NCBI GenBank assembly: GCA_039679645.1
Contig: JBDKUO010000032.1
Location: forward strand, 1 to 64,000
Length of the DNA stretch: 64,000 nt
Reading direction: 5' to 3'
DNA from: Armatimonadota bacterium
GTDB lineage: Bacteria > Armatimonadota > UBA5829
A model generated the notes under the pieces. The model saw only the letters and a program-made list of their open reading frames with translations. It was not told the origin of the DNA and made no database searches. Position numbers and translations under genes: made by a program. Below, in pieces: positions 24,146-33,656 of this stretch (position 1 is the stretch's first letter; each line of letters opens with the position of its first letter).

Positions 24146-26145
24146 TGGAGAGCAAAATGGAGCAGGATAACCTTATACAAGTCGGTCGAGTGGTAGCCAC
24201 CGAGGCAAAACCCAGCACAGCCTACAGCTTCAGCTTCTGGGCAGCCGAGGGTGATTGCAAGGTCGGCATAGGCACGCTGGTCGTGGTTAAAAAGGGCGAC
24301 CTGGAGGTCTACGGCGTAGTAGTAGAGGGGTTCGGGTTCACCGATCTCAACTCAGCCATGCACGACTATATCGGCTCCGAGGGCGACCCCGGTTCCGAGG
24401 CTCCCACACTTCGTCATGAGGTGAGGTGTTATACGGCTGCCGTGCTGCGTGTCGAGCCTGAGGAGCCGCTGCAGCCTGTGCCTGTCGCGCCTGTGTTTCT
24501 GGCCGATGATCTGGTTGTCCGCAATGCCCTTCGCATGGACGGTTTCTGGGAAAAGACCGGCATCCCAATTGGCCTGTATCAAAACGGCGATCTGCTCTCG
24601 CCTGTTTACCTGGACTCCGAGTTCCTGCTCGGCCCTGAGGCGGCGCATCTCAATATTACGGGCGTCTCCGGCCTTGCCACCAAGACAAGCTCAATCGAGT
24701 TTATCCTGCTGAGCATTTTCGAGCACTTCAAGGATTATGACGACGATGGCATAGCGGTTGTATGCTTCAACGTCAAGGGCCCCGACATGCTCTTCCTTGA
24801 CTTTCCCGGCAAGGTCGATGAAACCAGCCCATATTATGAGAAGTATAAGGAGCACGGTATAGACACGATAGATGACCGCGACGCCGATATGTATAAGCTG
24901 CTCGGTATGCCGTGCGAGCCGTTTAAGAACGTGAAGTATTTTGCTCCGTTCAAGTCGGACAGGGTGAACCTCAACACTCTGCGCACAAATGCCGACCTGG
25001 TCGGTGACGTCACGCCCCTCTCGTGGGGTCTGACGGATATACTGGAGTTCACCGAGGTCGTGCTAAACCGTGATGATGTGGACGCAAAGGCCGATGCCCT
25101 GATCTCATATATCAAGGACCGCGTCGTCAATGAGACCGCGGAGGTCAACGGCCAGCAGATCACCGTGCGCAACTTCCAGGACATGAACCACTGGTTCGAT
25201 ATGGTCTTAAAAGAGATGGAGCAGAGCAACCGTTCCGAGTGGAAGACCCATCACTATGCGACCATCCGCAAGGTCTACAATCGCCTGTCTAACCTCAGCA
25301 CCCGCTACCAGGGTCTGGTGAGCCCGGACGAGTTCAGGTCCGACCTGCCGTGGGGCGATTTCGAGGATCGTGCGGTCTACGTAGTTGATGTCGCCAATGT
25401 CGACCCGCAGGCGCAGGACCTGGTATTTACCAGGATCGTGAGCCAGCTCAGGCAGCATCTTGAAAAGGGCGATTTGGGTGTGAAGCACGTGATAGTAGTG
25501 GTGGACGAGCTCAATAAATACGCTCCGTCCGACGGCCAGGAGACCTACCTCAAACAGACCCTGCTCGATATATCCGAGCGCGGGCGTTATCTGGGGCTGG
25601 TGCTCTTCTCGGCGCAGCAGTTCCGCAGCCAGGTGCACAAGCGCATAGTCGGCAACTCCGCGACGTGCATCTATGGGCGCATGGACATGGACGAACTTGC
25701 CACACCCGGCTATCAGGTCCTGACCTCCGCCACGAAAGAGAAACTGGCCACGCTCTCTAAGGGTCAGTTGATGGTCCGCCATCCGCACTTTAACCAGCCG
25801 ATATTTGTGAAGTTCCCGAGGCCCAATATACTCCGCGGGCCGGACGGCATCAAGATGTTCCCTCCGGCAAACGACCTGCCTCTGGAGGAGGCCGTATGGC
25901 GGAATCTGAACCGTCTGGACGGCGGCGTAAGCCGGAACGATGTCAGCGATATAGTCTCATCTGCGGCTGATCCGTCTGAGATAGTGCGAGCGATGAACAT
26001 CACTCTTCAGCGCAAGCCGGATGACCCGGTCAGCCATTTCAGAAACTGTGTGCGAAAGAAAGCAGGTGTCCAGATGACACCCGATGCCAAACCGAGCTTT
26101 ATCCCGGTTCTCGATCCCGACCCGAACGACCCCTTTCAGGATTGA
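24145..26145 (+). CDS. herA: HerA-like DNA translocase ATPase
   Basis: 666 residues, larger than archaeal HerA (about 500). An N-terminal HAS-barrel (about 5-110; GRVVATEAKPSTAYS, VGIGTLVVVKKGD) is followed by a RecA-like ATPase. Walker A is at about 173-181, ITGVSGLATKTS, which lacks the usual Gly before the Lys. Walker B is VIVVVDELNKYAP (about 450). The C-terminal part holds GQLMVRHPHFNQPIFVKFPRP. With NurA it would form a ring that drives resection of DNA ends. A second in-frame ATG at 24157 has a better ribosome site (ggagag). Confidence 0.83.
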   Translation: MESKMEQDNLIQVGRVVATEAKPSTAYSFSFWAAEGDCKVGIGTLVVVKKGDLEVYGVVVEGFGFTDLNSAMHDYIGSEGDPGSEAPTLRHEVRCYTAAVLRVEPEEPLQPVPVAPVFLADDLVVRNALRMDGFWEKTGIPIGLYQNGDLLSPVYLDSEFLLGPEAAHLNITGVSGLATKTSSIEFILLSIFEHFKDYDDDGIAVVCFNVKGPDMLFLDFPGKVDETSPYYEKYKEHGIDTIDDRDADMYKLLGMPCEPFKNVKYFAPFKSDRVNLNTLRTNADLVGDVTPLSWGLTDILEFTEVVLNRDDVDAKADALISYIKDRVVNETAEVNGQQITVRNFQDMNHWFDMVLKEMEQSNRSEWKTHHYATIRKVYNRLSNLSTRYQGLVSPDEFRSDLPWGDFEDRAVYVVDVANVDPQAQDLVFTRIVSQLRQHLEKGDLGVKHVIVVVDELNKYAPSDGQETYLKQTLLDISERGRYLGLVLFSAQQFRSQVHKRIVGNSATCIYGRMDMDELATPGYQVLTSATKEKLATLSKGQLMVRHPHFNQPIFVKFPRPNILRGPDGIKMFPPANDLPLEEAVWRNLNRLDGGVSRNDVSDIVSSAADPSEIVRAMNITLQRKPDDPVSHFRNCVRKKAGVQMTPDAKPSFIPVLDPDPNDPFQD

Positions 26146-26684
26146 GTAATGAGTATCTGATATTTATTATTTGCCTGATGTTTGCAAGGATGCTGGATAG
26201 TGTAATTCCCTCTCCTGGGGGAGATGGCAAGGGTGAGGGCGCAACTGATTTAGTAATTGATAGTTTGTATTGATTATTTGAATAGTGTCTCAATTACAGT
26301 CATTCCGAGGAGGAACGACGAGGAATCTGCTGTGCGCTAAAGCAATCAAAATGCCGGTTCTTGAGGTATGAGAATAACGCTGAGTGTTCAACCATGTCAT
26401 TCCCGACCTGATCGGGAATCCAGATAGCTGCGCTATAATATAGCTTAAGTGCCTGGATTTCCGCTTTCGCGGAAATGACAAGATACAGTGATTCTTTCGT
26501 TGTTTCAGGCTGAGGGCGCAACTGATTTAGTAATTGATATTTTGTATTGATTATTTGAATAGCGTCTCAATTCCAGTCATTCCGAACGGATGTGAGGAAT
26601 CTGCTTTTCAGCGTTTCCGTTCTTTCAGTGCCTCAGCGGTTCGGAATCATGCTTTGTGTTTTCTGATAATCCAGAGGGATAAAT
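26144..26684. repeat. Repeat-rich spacer between herA and the next gene
   Basis: No gene. It holds a heptamer array (26144-26178), a short palindrome with ctctcctgggggagat near 26211, and two 75-base direct copies at 26234-26308 and 26511-26585 differing at only three positions. Between them is an 86-base element at 26395-26480 with inverted ends TGTCATT...AATGACA and two internal hairpins (TCCCGacctgatCGGGA and TTTCCGctttcgCGGAAA). The frames through these repeats (FPRKRKSR-type) are artefacts. Confidence 0.75.
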
Positions 26685-27569
26685 TTGGCACAAGTAGAAG
26701 CACAATGGTTTGTCTATTCAATGCAATATAAGCTGATATACCTGTGGCCTACGTACATAATGGCTGCGATAATATATTGGAAAATTGCCTCTGCAAATTT
26801 TAGAGTATATGATCCGAGTTCATGGGTGACAGCACTGGCGTTACTTACTATGTTTTGTGCGGCATTGGCAGGGCTTGAACTGCTATCCCGGCACACACCG
26901 ACAAGGATTCGTGTGCAAGATGGACGAATATCACTTTACCGATTGTGGTTGTATGCAGAATTTGATATACGAAATATATTATATGTTGAAACGAACGTCA
27001 GAAGATCATTTGATCTGTTTATGGGAAATTGGACTAAAGTAACAGTAAGTATGGATGGACAAAATGCGGAGTATTATATAGATCCAAATATCAGTTCTTA
27101 CGTATATCTGCTCAAAGTACTTAATCGCGCATCGGAGCAGAATTTGACAAACCATGCGATAGACAGTGAGGAAGAATCATTTATCATCCCACGTATCCAT
27201 CAATGTGTCTTGGGGTTTCAATCATTAGGAGGGATTGTTATAGCATCTCTAGCCATAGTAGTCTTTCACAATGATTCTGTATGGATTGCGTCGGCTGTGG
27301 TTTTTTTAATTGCATTCACCGTGTCATTTATACATATTCGGGTAGCACCTATGCGCGTAGACTTTATGGACTGCTTTATTTCATTCAAATTCTTGTTGGG
27401 ACAACGGCTGACAGTTCGTGAAACCGACATATTGAACCTGGATGTTCGTCGCACTAGTGGTGCGACCATTAGTCTTGCGGGAAATAGAAAGCTATGGTTG
27501 TTGCCATATTTCAACAATTATTCTCGATTATCTGACAGATTGAATGCTGTTGCTAAACACGGTGGGTGA
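26685..27569 (+). CDS. Unknown membrane protein with PH-like central region
   Basis: 294 residues from a TTG at 26685 with agaggga upstream; ATG at 26721 is an alternative. Two hydrophobic segments near the N-terminus (IYLWPTYIMAAIIYW, WVTALALLTMFCAALAG) precede a beta-rich stretch (RIRVQDGRISLYRLWLYAEF...) like bacterial PH domains. A second pair of membrane helices (GIVIASLAIVVF, IASAVVFLIAFTVSFI) precedes another short beta-rich part. I do not recognise a family. It looks A/T-richer than its neighbours and sits behind duplicated repeats between the herA-nurA and sbcD-sbcC pairs, so it may be a recent insertion. Confidence 0.6.
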   Translation: MAQVEAQWFVYSMQYKLIYLWPTYIMAAIIYWKIASANFRVYDPSSWVTALALLTMFCAALAGLELLSRHTPTRIRVQDGRISLYRLWLYAEFDIRNILYVETNVRRSFDLFMGNWTKVTVSMDGQNAEYYIDPNISSYVYLLKVLNRASEQNLTNHAIDSEEESFIIPRIHQCVLGFQSLGGIVIASLAIVVFHNDSVWIASAVVFLIAFTVSFIHIRVAPMRVDFMDCFISFKFLLGQRLTVRETDILNLDVRRTSGATISLAGNRKLWLLPYFNNYSRLSDRLNAVAKHGG

Positions 27570-27645
27570 CGCCGGTTTGTTTCTTCGGTTGCGAAGCGGC
27601 CGAAGCCGACGCTGCAGGCGTCGAATCCCAACTTTTTGACCAATC

Positions 27646-28779
27646 ATGAAAATAGCACACATAGCGGACCCCCATCTGGGCTACCGCGCATACAATAGAA
27701 TAACCAGCCAGGGTTTGAACCGTCGTGAAGCGGATGTGTTTCAGGCATTTCGGCAGGCTCTCGCCAAGGCGGTTGAGATAGACCCGGATGTGATACTTAT
27801 CGCAGGGGACATGTTTCACGTCGTCCGGCCAAGTAACCTCACTATCCAGCAGACTTTCCGCGAGTTCGCCGCACTTAGGAACAAGACAGCCGCGCCTGTC
27901 GTGATAATCGGCGGCAACCACGATTCGCCACGCTCAGCAGACACCGGCTGCATTCTTGATTTGTTTGCAAATGTGCCAGATGTGTATGTCGCTCACTCGG
28001 AATATGTTCAGGTTAAGCTCGACAACTTAGACATGTCTGTATTCTGTCTATGTCACCGCGCTCTGCCGCATCTTAATTCGCTCAAGATAGAGCCGGACCC
28101 GTCCAGCAAGTATAATGTGCTGATGGTCCACGGCACTCTTGAGGGCGTTATCCGCCATGCCTACGATCTTTTTGAGATCAGGCGTGATCAGGTGATATCG
28201 GATGCATGGGACTATGTCGCGTTCGGCCACTACCACGTATTCGAGGAACTTGCGCCGAACGCATATTACGCCGGTTCCACCGAATACACCAGCACTAATA
28301 TCTGGAGCGAGACCAAACAGCCCAAGGGCCTGATCGAGTATGATCTCGACGAGCATAAGCTGGTCGATTTCCATAAGATAGATACCCGCGAGGTAATCGA
28401 CCTTCGCCCGATAGATGCAGCAGGTGTTGTAGCTGGCGATCTTAATACAATGATCCAGCGCCGGATTGAGAGTATCGATGGCGGCCACGAGAATAAGATT
28501 GTCAGACTTGTAGTCGAAAACTTGCACAGGTCGGTGCAGGCCGACCTTGATTTCTCCCTTATAAGGCAGGTCAGGTCGGAGGCACTTCACTTCGAGCTTC
28601 AACTTCGTCCTCCGAGCCGGGATGGCCGGACACTTACTTCGGGCTCGGAGTCGGGCGCAGCGAAACCTCTGGAAGAGAAGTGGGACGAGTTCGCAAAAGT
28701 ATATGATGTGCCCGCAGGTGTCGACCGCGAGCGCTTCACCAATCTTGGTCGAGATTATTTAATCAGTTGTGAGTCATAA
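27646..28779 (+). CDS. sbcD: Mre11/SbcD-type DNA double-strand break nuclease
   Basis: 377 residues. The metallophosphoesterase motifs are all present: IADPHLGYR, IAGDMFH, GGNHDSPRS, VHGTLE and FGHYHVFE. The N-terminus starts directly at the first motif (MKIAHIADPHLG). A capping domain and a short C-terminal region follow. It is the Mn2+-dependent nuclease partner of SbcC/Rad50. No clear ribosome site precedes the ATG. It forms a pair with the downstream sbcC despite the 118-base gap. Confidence 0.93.
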   Translation: MKIAHIADPHLGYRAYNRITSQGLNRREADVFQAFRQALAKAVEIDPDVILIAGDMFHVVRPSNLTIQQTFREFAALRNKTAAPVVIIGGNHDSPRSADTGCILDLFANVPDVYVAHSEYVQVKLDNLDMSVFCLCHRALPHLNSLKIEPDPSSKYNVLMVHGTLEGVIRHAYDLFEIRRDQVISDAWDYVAFGHYHVFEELAPNAYYAGSTEYTSTNIWSETKQPKGLIEYDLDEHKLVDFHKIDTREVIDLRPIDAAGVVAGDLNTMIQRRIESIDGGHENKIVRLVVENLHRSVQADLDFSLIRQVRSEALHFELQLRPPSRDGRTLTSGSESGAAKPLEEKWDEFAKVYDVPAGVDRERFTNLGRDYLISCES

Positions 28780-28897
28780 GAAGAGTTGTGTGCTGTGAGT
28801 TATGAGTTGCGGGTTCATATAATTAAGCGCTTATCCGGCACACTTTACGCTCACAGAACTCATAACCCAAAACTCGCATAACCCGTAACTTATATCT
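28780..28897. repeat. Heptamer arrays between sbcD and sbcC
   Basis: The region contains gagttat, gagttgc, gggttca (about 28797-28817) and, nearer sbcC, aactcat, aacccaa, aactcgc, ataaccc, gtaactt (about 28858-28892). The two sets are reverse-complement related and could pair in RNA. Confidence 0.5.
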
Positions 28898-31336
28898 ATG
28901 AAACTAATAAGCCTTGAACTCAAAAATTTCAGACAGCACGCCGATTCGGCGATCACCTTCACCGATGGCGTGACCGGCATTATCGGCCCCAATGGCTCGG
29001 GCAAATCCACCGTGCTTGAGGCTCTCGCTTGGGCGCTGTATGGCGCGCCTGCCGTCCGCGGAACCAATGACACGATCCGCACCAAGGCCAGCGAGGGTGG
29101 GGCGAAAGTCAACGTTACACTCACATTCGATCTCGGCGGATCGGTATATAAAGTGACCCGCACGCTTGACGGTCACGGTCGTTCCGGTTCGGCTGTCTTG
29201 GAAGTTGATGGCCGCCCTCTGCGCTCCGGTATGACGGAAGTCTCCGAGTCGATCACAAAGCTCCTTGGCATGGACTACCGGGCGTTTTTCACGAGCTTTT
29301 TTACGGGTCAGAAGGCTCTGGAGTTCATGGCGGCGATGGATGGCCGCGCTCGTGCAGCCTCAATAGGTAAGATGTTGGGCTATGACCGGGTCACCAAGGC
29401 GCGTGACAAGGCCAATGAGGACCGCAAGGGTCTGAACCGCGAGATCGAGGGTCTGGAAAAGGGCCTTGCCGACCCTGAAGAACTCAAAGAGCGCAAGAAA
29501 GAGGCCCATGCCAGGCTTGCCGGAGCCAAATCGTCTTTATCTGAGGCTGAAAAGGTCCAGAAGACCTCTACCGATATCGTGGACAAGCTCAAGCCTCTCA
29601 AAGAGGCGTCTGATCAGAAGTCAAAGCGGTTTGATGAGATATCCCACAGGCTGGAGTTCGATCGCGCGGATGTCAAGCGTTCGGAGACTCGTCTGGCTCA
29701 GATCAAAGCCGAGCTTGTCGATCTGGAGTCTAAGCAAAAGGAACTCGATACTCTTGCGCCAAAGCTCGATGAGTATGAGCATGCCAAGACTGAGTATCGA
29801 AAGCTCTCGGAACTTCAGAAGCACGAGGGCGATCGCCAGCGCCTAGCTGGTCAGATTGCAGCGATTGAGCAGGATATCAAGCGTCTGCAGTCGCGTGACA
29901 ACGAACTATCCAAGTCGGATGAACAGCAGTTGCGAGCATCAGCGGAATTAGCAGCCGGTGAGCAAGCGCTCGCCAAGGCTGAAGAGATGTTGCGCACAGC
30001 GAGAGAGAGTAAGATAGCTCAGGAGCATACGGACAAGGCTCAAATTGATAATCTCCAGTCGAGACAAATTGAGATCGAAGCCAAGCGCGCACAAATAGCT
30101 GAAGCTGGAGCCGAGGGCGCTTGTCCGACTTGCGAACGTCCTCTCGGAGACGAGCTGCCCACAGTCCTTGCAAACTTCGATGCGCAGATAAAAGATATCA
30201 CCGACCGGATTGAGCGAATACAGAGCCTGGCTCAAGCGCGTGAATCCGAATCGGCGCAGATCGAAAAGATGGAAGCGGAGCGCGCCGGTGTCACAGCCCA
30301 GATCGAGCAGCTCAGAAGTGAGAAATCGGCTGCGGATGCGCTTGTAGCGGAGAAAAAGAAGCTCAATGAGCAGATAAAGTCACGTATGGCTGAGCATGAG
30401 TCCATGCGCAATCAAATCGAGTCGATTCCAGGCGGTTTTGATCAAACCAGGTATGCCGAACTCCGCAAGGCAGGCGACGAACTCCGACCTGTCCATGACT
30501 GCGCCATAGCCCTGAAATCTGCTTTGGAACGTCTACCGGTTGTTCGCACTGAAATGTCGGAACTCGAAGCAGGGCTTACAGCCAGGACAAGCGAGATCGC
30601 AGCGTCCGAGAAAGTGCTTGCAGATCTTTCTTTCTCGCCTGATGATCGTGATAAGCTGCTGCGCGATTTTGAAGAGGCAGCAGCCGCGCTCAACGCATCG
30701 GCGCTCCAGCTCGAACGCCAGCGCGGCGAGGTGAACATTGCCGGCGCTCTGCTTACAGCAATCGAGCGTGAAGAGGAGCAGTATAAGTCCAAGCTGGAGG
30801 ATTTGAAACTCAAGCGCTCAGAGCGATTGCATCTTGAGACTCTCGCCCAGGCTATGGACAAACTCAGAGCCGAGCTGAATGACCGCATCCGACCCGAGCT
30901 TGAAGCCATAGCAAGTGAGCTTTTGGCTATGATGACAGACGGCCGCTACGATACTCTCGAAATCAACGACAGCTACCAGGCAACCATCCGTGACGATGGC
31001 GAACTCAAGCCGGTAATTTCAGGCGGGGAGGACGATATCGTAAACCTTGCTTTGCGGCTTGCGATATCTCAGATGATAGCCGACCGCGCGGGCCAGTCGT
31101 TCTCGCTGCTGGTTTTGGATGAGGTATTTGGTTCTCTGGATGATAACCGCCGCGACAACGTGATCTCACTCCTGCAAAACCTCAAGAACAGGTTTGAGCA
31201 GATTATTTTGATAACTCACGTCGAGTCGATCCATGATGCAGTGGATAACTGTTTGTGGGTAGCTTTTGACGAGCGTACAAAGACAAGCCGACTCATAGAC
31301 CGCGTCGAGCAGCCAATGGCCGGCATCACACTTTAG
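28898..31336 (+). CDS. sbcC: Rad50/SbcC-type SMC ATPase
   Basis: 812 residues. Walker A IGPNGSGKST is at 29-38. Long coiled coils (about 180-390 and 430-640) flank the zinc hook CPTCERPL at about 409-416, and the C-terminal lobe has the signature region SGGEDDIVNLALRLAIS and Walker B LLVLDEVFGSLDD. It is shorter than E. coli SbcC (about 1050) and closer in size to archaeal Rad50 (about 880). With SbcD it tethers and processes DNA ends. No strong ribosome site is visible. Confidence 0.93.
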   Translation: MKLISLELKNFRQHADSAITFTDGVTGIIGPNGSGKSTVLEALAWALYGAPAVRGTNDTIRTKASEGGAKVNVTLTFDLGGSVYKVTRTLDGHGRSGSAVLEVDGRPLRSGMTEVSESITKLLGMDYRAFFTSFFTGQKALEFMAAMDGRARAASIGKMLGYDRVTKARDKANEDRKGLNREIEGLEKGLADPEELKERKKEAHARLAGAKSSLSEAEKVQKTSTDIVDKLKPLKEASDQKSKRFDEISHRLEFDRADVKRSETRLAQIKAELVDLESKQKELDTLAPKLDEYEHAKTEYRKLSELQKHEGDRQRLAGQIAAIEQDIKRLQSRDNELSKSDEQQLRASAELAAGEQALAKAEEMLRTARESKIAQEHTDKAQIDNLQSRQIEIEAKRAQIAEAGAEGACPTCERPLGDELPTVLANFDAQIKDITDRIERIQSLAQARESESAQIEKMEAERAGVTAQIEQLRSEKSAADALVAEKKKLNEQIKSRMAEHESMRNQIESIPGGFDQTRYAELRKAGDELRPVHDCAIALKSALERLPVVRTEMSELEAGLTARTSEIAASEKVLADLSFSPDDRDKLLRDFEEAAAALNASALQLERQRGEVNIAGALLTAIEREEEQYKSKLEDLKLKRSERLHLETLAQAMDKLRAELNDRIRPELEAIASELLAMMTDGRYDTLEINDSYQATIRDDGELKPVISGGEDDIVNLALRLAISQMIADRAGQSFSLLVLDEVFGSLDDNRRDNVISLLQNLKNRFEQIILITHVESIHDAVDNCLWVAFDERTKTSRLIDRVEQPMAGITL

Positions 31337-31799
31337 AAAACGAAAGCTATTTCTTCTTCTTTTCTTCTCTAAGTCTCGCCTTGTAGCTTTCCTGCGCTCG
31401 TTTTCTGGTTTTCTTCAGTTCTTTAGCTCTGACTCTCAGCTTCGTTCACCCCCACACTTGATGTGAGCTTATTATAGGACCACCTCCGCGTAGTGTCAAG
31501 ATAGGCAGATAAGATACAATTGTAATATGGTAAAATCGCGGACAAATTTTCTTCGTGGCATCAGTAGACACTTATCCGTCGGAATTCTTAAGTAAAAAGG
31601 CACATGATGAGATAATTATGAGCATAACCTTAAGTAAAAGAAGGAGTTTTATTCGGCATACTGGAAATAACTATGTAATAAACTCAACTGCAACACTGTC
31701 TCAGTATTTGCGAAGATGGTTTTCTTGTGGGATAATAAGCAGAGCTTAAGAAACGGTTACAAAGTTTCTAACCTCTTTTTTTACGGAGGCAATGCATCA
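31337..31799. other. Intergenic region before the paaK-liv cluster
   Basis: 463 bases with no convincing gene. A Lys/Arg-rich open stretch on the minus strand (31347-31450) has no start codon. The right part is A/T-rich and probably contains the promoter of the cluster. GGAGG at 31785-31789 is the ribosome site for the next gene. Confidence 0.5.
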
Positions 31800-33110
31800 A
31801 TGTATTATTGGAATAAAGATGCCGAATGTGTAGACCGGGGTGAGTTGGACGCGCTGCGCAACTATCGGTTGCTGAAAACAGTCAGGCATGCTTATGAAAA
31901 TGTTCCAGCCTATAAGCGCAAGTTCGACGAAATAGGTCTGCGCCCCGAACATATACGCGGCATTGAGGATCTGCCGAAGCTGCCGTTTACAAACAAGACA
32001 GACTTCCGAGATAATTATCCGTTTGGAATGTATGCCGTGCCCATGGACAAGGTTGTAAGAGTCCATGCCAGTTCAGGCACCACGGGAAAGGCTGTTGTCG
32101 TCGGCTACACGCAGGGCGATATAGCAACATGGGCCGAGATGATAGCACGGACTCTCGGCGCGGGCGGAACTTGCAAAGGCGATGTTGTGCAGAATGCATA
32201 TGGCTATGGTCTGTTTACCGGCGGGTTGGGTGCGCACTATGGCGCCGAGCGCATAGGCGCATCGGTCGTGCCTATTTCGGGTGGCAATACCAAGCGCCAG
32301 ATTCAGATAATGCAGGATTTTGGGAGCACAGTCCTGTGTTGCACTCCCAGTTATGCGGAGTTGATTGGCGAGACGGCGCATGAGATGGGTGTCGATACAT
32401 CCAAGTTGCCGCTTCGCGCAGCATTTCTTGGCGCTGAGCCGTGGACCGAGGCTATGCGGCGAAAAATCGAAGAGCTGCTCAATATTGATGCGCTGGATAT
32501 TTATGGTCTGAGCGAAGTGATGGGCCCCGGCGTTTCATATGAGTGCATGGAAAAGAATGGCCTGCATATAAACGAAGATCATTTCATTGCAGAGATAGTA
32601 GACCCGGAGACCGGCGAACCGCTGCCGCCCGGAAGCAAGGGCGAGCTTGTATTTACAAGTCTTACAAAGGAAGCTCTTCCAATTCTGCGCTATCGCACCC
32701 ATGATATTACTTATATTGATGACTCACCATGCCCATGTGGTCGCACCTTCCACAAGATGCATCGGATCATGGGCCGCACGGACGACATGCTTATTGTTCG
32801 CGGGGTTAATGTATTCCCGAGCCAGATCGAGAGTGTGCTTATGGAGATGGAGGGCACCGAACCTCACTATATGATCGTTGTGGACCGCAGCGAGGGCGAG
32901 ATGGACACGATGGAAGTCTGGGTTGAGGTCTCTCCAGAGTTGGTCTCGGACGAAGTTAGGACGCTTGAGAATATGGAGCGCAAAATTGCGGGCGAACTGC
33001 ATTCATTGCTGGGTATCTCGCTCAAGGTGAAGCTCGTTGAACCTAAGAGTATTCCTCGCAGTGAGGGCAAGGCGAAGAGAGTAGTAGACAGGAGGGAACT
33101 GTATCAGTGA
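31800..33110 (+). CDS. paaK: Phenylacetate-CoA ligase family enzyme (first copy)
   Basis: The ATG at 31800 ([13 protein letters not shown]) is used because GGAGG lies 10 bases upstream; 436 residues. It is an ANL-superfamily adenylate-forming enzyme with the P-loop [14 protein letters not shown], the adenylate motif [22 protein letters not shown] and the hinge region [20 protein letters not shown]. PaaK-type ligases convert aryl acids such as phenylacetate, or indoleacetate in amino-acid fermenters, to CoA thioesters. The stop overlaps the GTG of the ACT gene (GTGA). Confidence 0.92.
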   Translation: MYYWNKDAECVDRGELDALRNYRLLKTVRHAYENVPAYKRKFDEIGLRPEHIRGIEDLPKLPFTNKTDFRDNYPFGMYAVPMDKVVRVHASSGTTGKAVVVGYTQGDIATWAEMIARTLGAGGTCKGDVVQNAYGYGLFTGGLGAHYGAERIGASVVPISGGNTKRQIQIMQDFGSTVLCCTPSYAELIGETAHEMGVDTSKLPLRAAFLGAEPWTEAMRRKIEELLNIDALDIYGLSEVMGPGVSYECMEKNGLHINEDHFIAEIVDPETGEPLPPGSKGELVFTSLTKEALPILRYRTHDITYIDDSPCPCGRTFHKMHRIMGRTDDMLIVRGVNVFPSQIESVLMEMEGTEPHYMIVVDRSEGEMDTMEVWVEVSPELVSDEVRTLENMERKIAGELHSLLGISLKVKLVEPKSIPRSEGKAKRVVDRRELYQ

Positions 33111-33538
33111 AAGTAAGCCAGCTATCTGTATTTATAGAAAACAAGTCGGGCCGCCTGGCGGATGTCACGCGGACTCTGGCGAACGCCGGGATCAATGTGC
33201 GCGCTTTATCTATTGCCGATACCATTGATTATGGTCTTCTCAGGCTCATAGTCAACGATCCCGCGCGGGCGAAATCCGAGCTTACGAACGCAGGCTTTAC
33301 TGTTGCGCTTACGGAGGTGCTTGCGATTGAGGTGCCTGACAAGCCGGGCGGTCTTGCCGGGATCATAGACGCATTTGCCGAGTGCGGTCTGAATATCGAG
33401 TACATGTATGCCTTTGTCGGCACCTCCGGTGAGAATGCTATAGTCATATTCAGGGTCGAGAAGGTGGATGAGGCTATGTCGTCACTTCAGAAAAAGGGCG
33501 TCAAGGTACTCAGCGGCGAGAAATTGTATGCAATATAA
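33107..33538 (+). CDS. Tandem ACT-domain protein
   Basis: 143 residues from a GTG at 33107 overlapping the ligase stop, with AGGAGG upstream. Two ACT repeats are visible: residues 1-70, [20 protein letters not shown], and residues 72-143, [20 protein letters not shown]. Small ACT proteins of this type follow PaaK genes in many anaerobes and archaea and probably sense an amino acid. Whether it regulates the ligase or the transporter is unknown. Confidence 0.88.
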   Translation: MKVSQLSVFIENKSGRLADVTRTLANAGINVRALSIADTIDYGLLRLIVNDPARAKSELTNAGFTVALTEVLAIEVPDKPGGLAGIIDAFAECGLNIEYMYAFVGTSGENAIVIFRVEKVDEAMSSLQKKGVKVLSGEKLYAI

Positions 33539-33656
33539 GGTGTCGCATACAACCGCACCTATCAAATAACAATAACCCATATACAAATACCAAATAAATA
33601 CTAAATACCAAATACTAAATACTAAATCTAAAATTGATTGTAGGGGGTTTTTGGGT

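Noticed and set aside
26290-26521. Two small minus-strand frames with FPRKRKSR-type sequence
   Set aside because: They run through the palindromic repeat element; such frames are recurrent artefacts of these repeats.
31347-31450. Lys/Arg-rich small peptide on the minus strand ending REEKKKK
   Set aside because: The open stretch has no ATG, GTG or TTG start after the preceding stop, and the composition follows from a purine-rich strand.
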